Part shown: positions 44,849 to 47,414 of the stretch, piece after piece
How the letters are laid out: each line of letters begins with the position of its first letter
How positions within the stretch are numbered: the stretch's first letter is position 1
Source of the DNA: Catellatospora coxensis
GTDB taxonomy: Bacteria; Actinomycetota; Actinomycetes; Mycobacteriales; Micromonosporaceae
Length of the DNA: 47,414 nucleotides
NCBI RefSeq assembly: GCF_016862635.1
Contig: NZ_BONI01000075.1
Coordinates: forward strand, 1-47,414
Direction of reading: 5' to 3'
Made by a program: the position numbers and the translations under genes
The notes under the pieces: model-generated
Told to the model about the DNA's origin: nothing
The model's database searches: none
What the model saw: the letters and a program-made list of their open reading frames with translations, nothing else

Positions 44849-46043
44849 CCGGCAGCGGGCGGCGGACCGGGCCGGGCAGCGTCATCGGCGGGTGCCCGGC
44901 CGGGTGGTGCCCGCTGGCCGCGCCCGGGTCGGCCGGCGCGGGCACGTGGCCGTTGCCGGCGGCGTGGCCGTTGCCCGTCGCGTGGCCGTTGCCGGGGGTG
45001 TGACTCGTCGACACGGGGACCATCACCGGCACGTAGCCGCCGGGCGACGGTTCCGGGTCGGGGGTGCGGGTGGGCAGCGGGATGGTTCCCGTACGCGGGC
45101 CCGCCTCGCCCGCGCCCGGCACCTGGAACACGCCGCGCGCCGGATGCTCGGGCAGGCCGGGCACGGAGACGGAGCTGAACCGCACCGGCAGCGGCACCGG
45201 CTCGGCGACCAGGTCGTGTTGTGGCTCGGCGTAGCGGGTGAGCGCGATGACCGCGCCCAGCGTGATCACGAAGCCGAGCGCGGCGACCCACGACATGCCC
45301 GGGCGGATCTTGTCGCCCAGCAGCAGCATGCCGATCACGGCGGCGGGCACCGCGCCCGCGGCGTCCATGGCGGCGACGGCGGCGTTGGTGGAGCCGCGCT
45401 GCATGGCCAGGCCCAGCAGCAGCTGGCCGGTGAGCGAGTGCGCGATGACCAGGTAGAGCAGCGGGTTCAGGCCGAACTCGACGATGGTCTGCGCCGAGGC
45501 CAGCGGCCGGGCCGCGATGGCGGCGGAGGCGAAGCAGAGACCGGCCAGCGAGCCGAGCACCACCGAGCCGAGCACGCCCTTGACCTTGCCCGCGAACGCG
45601 CTCACCCCGGCTATCGCGACCAGCGCGACGACCAGCGAGATCACGCCCTTGGTGTCCAGCGGCTCGGCGTGGCCGGGCTCGGCGGACACGGCCAGCATGC
45701 CGATGCCCGCCATGACCCCGAACAGCAGCAGGATCTCGGCGAGCGGCAGCTTCCACTTGAGCAGCACGACCCCGGCGAACGCGGTGACGCACAGGCCTGC
45801 GGTCACCGCGGACTGCACGAGGAACAGCGGAAGGTCGCGTCGTGCGCCGAGGGCGAGGAAGAATCCGAGGATCTGGCAGCCGAGGCCGAGCAGGTACGTC
45901 GAGTTGCCGAACAGGCGCAGCAGCAGGCCTGGATCGAGGCTGTCCGTCGTCGCTGTGCGTGTCGCCGCGATGGACTGCAGCAGGTTGGCGATGCCGTACG
46001 CGGCGATCATCGCCACCAGGAACCACCAGCCAGAGGACACCAC
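44835..46043 (-). CDS. DMT/EamA-like multi-pass membrane protein with glycine-histidine tail
   Basis: 402 residues. About nine to ten membrane helices in the first 275 residues (WWFLVAMIAAYGIANLLQSI at the start), resembling drug/metabolite transporters of the EamA kind. The last 125 residues are hydrophilic, rich in Pro, Gly and His, with three repeats of the type GNGHAT, encoded by three 18-bp DNA units. The tail may bind metal or act as a flexible cytoplasmic extension; both are inference. The start is GTG 46043, with a second GTG at 46040. Substrate unknown. Confidence 0.75.
   Translation of the reverse strand: MVSSGWWFLVAMIAAYGIANLLQSIAATRTATTDSLDPGLLLRLFGNSTYLLGLGCQILGFFLALGARRDLPLFLVQSAVTAGLCVTAFAGVVLLKWKLPLAEILLLFGVMAGIGMLAVSAEPGHAEPLDTKGVISLVVALVAIAGVSAFAGKVKGVLGSVVLGSLAGLCFASAAIAARPLASAQTIVEFGLNPLLYLVIAHSLTGQLLLGLAMQRGSTNAAVAAMDAAGAVPAAVIGMLLLGDKIRPGMSWVAALGFVITLGAVIALTRYAEPQHDLVAEPVPLPVRFSSVSVPGLPEHPARGVFQVPGAGEAGPRTGTIPLPTRTPDPEPSPGGYVPVMVPVSTSHTPGNGHATGNGHAAGNGHVPAPADPGAASGHHPAGHPPMTLPGPVRRPLPVNAD
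44945..44998. repeat. Three tandem 18-bp coding repeats (GNGH)
   Basis: Units beginning CGTGGCCGTTGCC at 44945, 44963 and 44981 encode the repeating GNGHA-type tail of the membrane protein on the minus strand. The number of units may vary among strains by slippage. Confidence 0.8.
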
Positions 46044-46046
46044 CCA

Positions 46047-46076
46047 CGCAGCTTAGACCCTTAGGGGTCGGCTGCG
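46047..46076. terminator. Imperfect hairpin between hisN and the DMT-like gene
   Basis: GACCC/GGGTC (46056-46060, 46065-46069) within outer arms CGCAGC/GCTGCG (46047-46052, 46071-46076). It lies downstream of hisN and just before the start of the next leftward gene, so it may end hisN transcription or act as that gene's operator. Confidence 0.45.
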
Positions 46077-46116
46077 CCCTACCCGCCCGGCGACTTCACC
46101 GAGTGAATGAGAGTGA

Positions 46117-46920
46117 CTACAGCGCGCGAAGTCCGGCCGGGCTCAACCGTTCCAGCACGTCATCGTGCAACTGCCCGTTGGTGGCCACCGCGGAGCCGCC
46201 GCCCGCGCCCGTGCGGCCGGACAGGTCGGTGAAGGTGCCGCCCGCCTCGGTGACGATCGGCACGAGCGCGGCCATGTCCCAGAGCATCAGCTCCGGCTCG
46301 ATCATGATGTCGAGCGCGCCCTCGGCCAGCAGCATGTAGCCGTAGAAGTCGCCGTACGCCCGGCTGCGCCAGGTCTTGCGCATCAGGTCGAGCACCGAGG
46401 CCAGCCGGCCGGTCTGCTCCCAGCCGTCCAGCGAGGAGTAGCAGAAGCTCGCGTCGGCCAGCCGGCGTACGCCGGAGACGCGGATCGGCTGCGCTGCGGC
46501 CTGGTGGCGGCCCGCGAACGCGCCCAGCCCGCGCGCGGCCCACCAGCGGCGGCCCAGCGCCGGGGCGGAGACCATGCCGACGACCGGCTCGTCGCCCTCC
46601 ATCAGCGCGATCAGGGTGCCCCAGATCGGCACGCCGCGGATGAAGTTCTTGGTGCCGTCGATCGGGTCGATGACCCACTGCCGGTTGCCGCTGTTGCCGG
46701 TGACCCCGAACTCCTCGCCGAGCACGCCGTCCCGCGACCGGGTACGCGCCAGCGTCGAGCGCAGCGCCTTCTCCACCGCCGTGTCCGCGTCCGAGACGGG
46801 TGTCAGGTCCGGCTTCGACTCCACGTAGAGATCGAGCGCCTTGAACCGGGACATGGAGATGGAGTCGGCGGTGTCCGCCAGCACGTGGGCAAGCCCAAGG
46901 TCGTCCGAATAGCGGGCCAT
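46117..46920 (-). CDS. hisN: Histidinol-phosphatase, inositol-monophosphatase family
   Basis: 267 residues, the standard length. Metal-binding motifs: LGEEFG, then WVIDPIDGTKNFIRG, then the C-terminal WDMAALVPIVTEAGGTFTDL. KPDLTPVSDADTAVE matches actinobacterial HisN, which removes phosphate from L-histidinol phosphate in histidine synthesis. It stands alone with no other his genes, as is normal for hisN in actinomycetes. An inositol-monophosphatase role cannot be excluded. Confidence 0.88.
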   Translation of the reverse strand: MARYSDDLGLAHVLADTADSISMSRFKALDLYVESKPDLTPVSDADTAVEKALRSTLARTRSRDGVLGEEFGVTGNSGNRQWVIDPIDGTKNFIRGVPIWGTLIALMEGDEPVVGMVSAPALGRRWWAARGLGAFAGRHQAAAQPIRVSGVRRLADASFCYSSLDGWEQTGRLASVLDLMRKTWRSRAYGDFYGYMLLAEGALDIMIEPELMLWDMAALVPIVTEAGGTFTDLSGRTGAGGGSAVATNGQLHDDVLERLSPAGLRAL

Positions 46921-47065
46921 GGCGAGAACTTATCGGATCTCCGCCCCGCCGAGGTAACGGGTTCGCGGACCCGCCGTAAATGAGAACGCGTGGACGCGGC
47001 CGGGCCGGGTACTTTCACGGACACGGCCCGGGATTCGGGATGTTCGGGCACGGCGAGGAGGAACC

Positions 47066-47344
47066 ATGGGTGCGGACGCGGAGAAGGTGCTCCGGACGTT
47101 CCTCGACGAGCACGGGCGGCTGATCTCGATGCCGGCGAAGGCGGGCAAGCGCCAGGTGCTGCTGGAGCACATCGTCGCGGCGTTCGAGCCCGGCGTGAAG
47201 ATGACCGAGCGCGAGGTCGACGCGGTGCTGCGCGCCTTCTACGAGACCGACTGGGTCTCCCTGCGCCGCTACCTCATCGAAGCCGGCCTGATGGCCCGCG
47301 CCGACGGCCTCTACTGGCGCACCGGCGGCTACGTCGAGGTCTGA
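47066..47344 (+). CDS. DUF2087 domain protein
   Basis: 92 residues, apparently complete: FLDEHGRLISMPAKAGKRQV, LLEHIVAAFEPG, EREVDAVLRAFYETDWVSLR, RYLIEAGLMARADGLYWRTG. This is the DUF2087 pattern, a small winged-helix-like domain often fused to regulators and here alone. GAGGAGG precedes ATG 47066. It may bind DNA or another regulator; the function is not known. Confidence 0.85.
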   Translation: MGADAEKVLRTFLDEHGRLISMPAKAGKRQVLLEHIVAAFEPGVKMTEREVDAVLRAFYETDWVSLRRYLIEAGLMARADGLYWRTGGYVEV

Positions 47345-47361
47345 CCGCCCCGACCCTCGGT

Positions 47362-47414
47362 CGCAACTCTTGAAAAGTCGCGGCATCAGCACCGCTCGGA
47401 AGGCCCGACTCTTT
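47362..47414. repeat. Composite palindrome pair (CGCAACTCTT family), cut by window end
   Basis: The palindrome at 47362-47382 (CGCAACTCTTGAAAAGTCGC plus G) is followed, with the same offset of 24 bases as in the copy at 29030-29092, by CGACTCTTT at 47406-47414, where the window ends. The second palindrome probably continues beyond. Confidence 0.65.

Noticed and set aside
44945-44998. Short direct repeats as a possible CRISPR array
   Set aside because: The 18-bp units are contiguous with no spacers and lie in frame in a coding sequence.

Overview
The window is high-GC (roughly 70% or more) DNA with GTG/ATG starts, ATGA-type gene overlaps, strong AGGAGG ribosome sites, CUT1 sugar importers without their own ATPase, and CebR-like operators. 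This fits a saprophytic actinomycete. The dispersed AAGGAAGGGCACCTTC palindromes point to Micromonosporaceae from memory; no search was possible.

Layout. (1) 1-962: a terminator, then a small ribbon-helix-helix antitoxin / PIN toxin pair. (2) 963-17930: a pectin/uronate locus. A LacI-type regulator, a lipoprotein sugar-binding protein, two permeases and a DUF624 protein run leftward. Diverging rightward are a Gfo/Idh/MocA oxidoreductase, a glucuronate isomerase (uxaC), a fuconate-dehydratase-like enolase-superfamily protein, a fructuronate-reductase-like dehydrogenase and a second oxidoreductase, followed by three secreted PL1 pectate lyases. Three copies of TGCAAACGNTTG tie the regulator to both promoters and to the pectate lyase region. 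(3) 17980-20281: a leftward cassette of a YbaB-like protein, a WXG/EspC-like protein, a putative type VII-secreted effector and a probable immunity protein. (4) 20451-27804: a GH9 cellulase (GH9-CBM3-FN3-FN3-CBM2), a CebR-like LacI regulator and a GH3 beta-glycosidase, with CebR-like operators. (5) 27892-28911: a sulfotransferase. (6) 29126-41507: a second sugar locus with a ROK regulator, an importer (binding protein plus two permeases), an alpha/beta hydrolase, xylulokinase, a GH31 alpha-xylosidase and a GH42 beta-galactosidase. TTTGTTT-N12-AACTAA sites at two promoters suggest one ROK regulon. (7) 41609-47414: two paralogous unknowns, a DUF1254 protein, a small unknown, a DMT-type membrane protein with a Gly-Asn-Gly-His tail, histidinol-phosphatase (hisN), a DUF2087 protein, and a palindrome pair cut by the window end.

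How it fits together. The organism appears able to open plant cell walls: pectate lyases give oligogalacturonides, imported and routed through uronate isomerase, reductase and dehydratase; GH9 and GH3 act on cellulose; GH31, GH42 and xylulokinase suit xyloglucan side chains (xylose, galactose). Transport ATPases, xylA, KDG kinase and aldolase are not in the window.

The most unusual feature is a perfect 19-bp hairpin, of a family that is otherwise intergenic here, embedded in frame inside the GH42 gene. Other notable items are a composite palindrome pair with identical geometry at two distant sites, a 22-bp inverted repeat in a convergent gap with a weaker relative in another convergent gap, and the type VII effector cassette.
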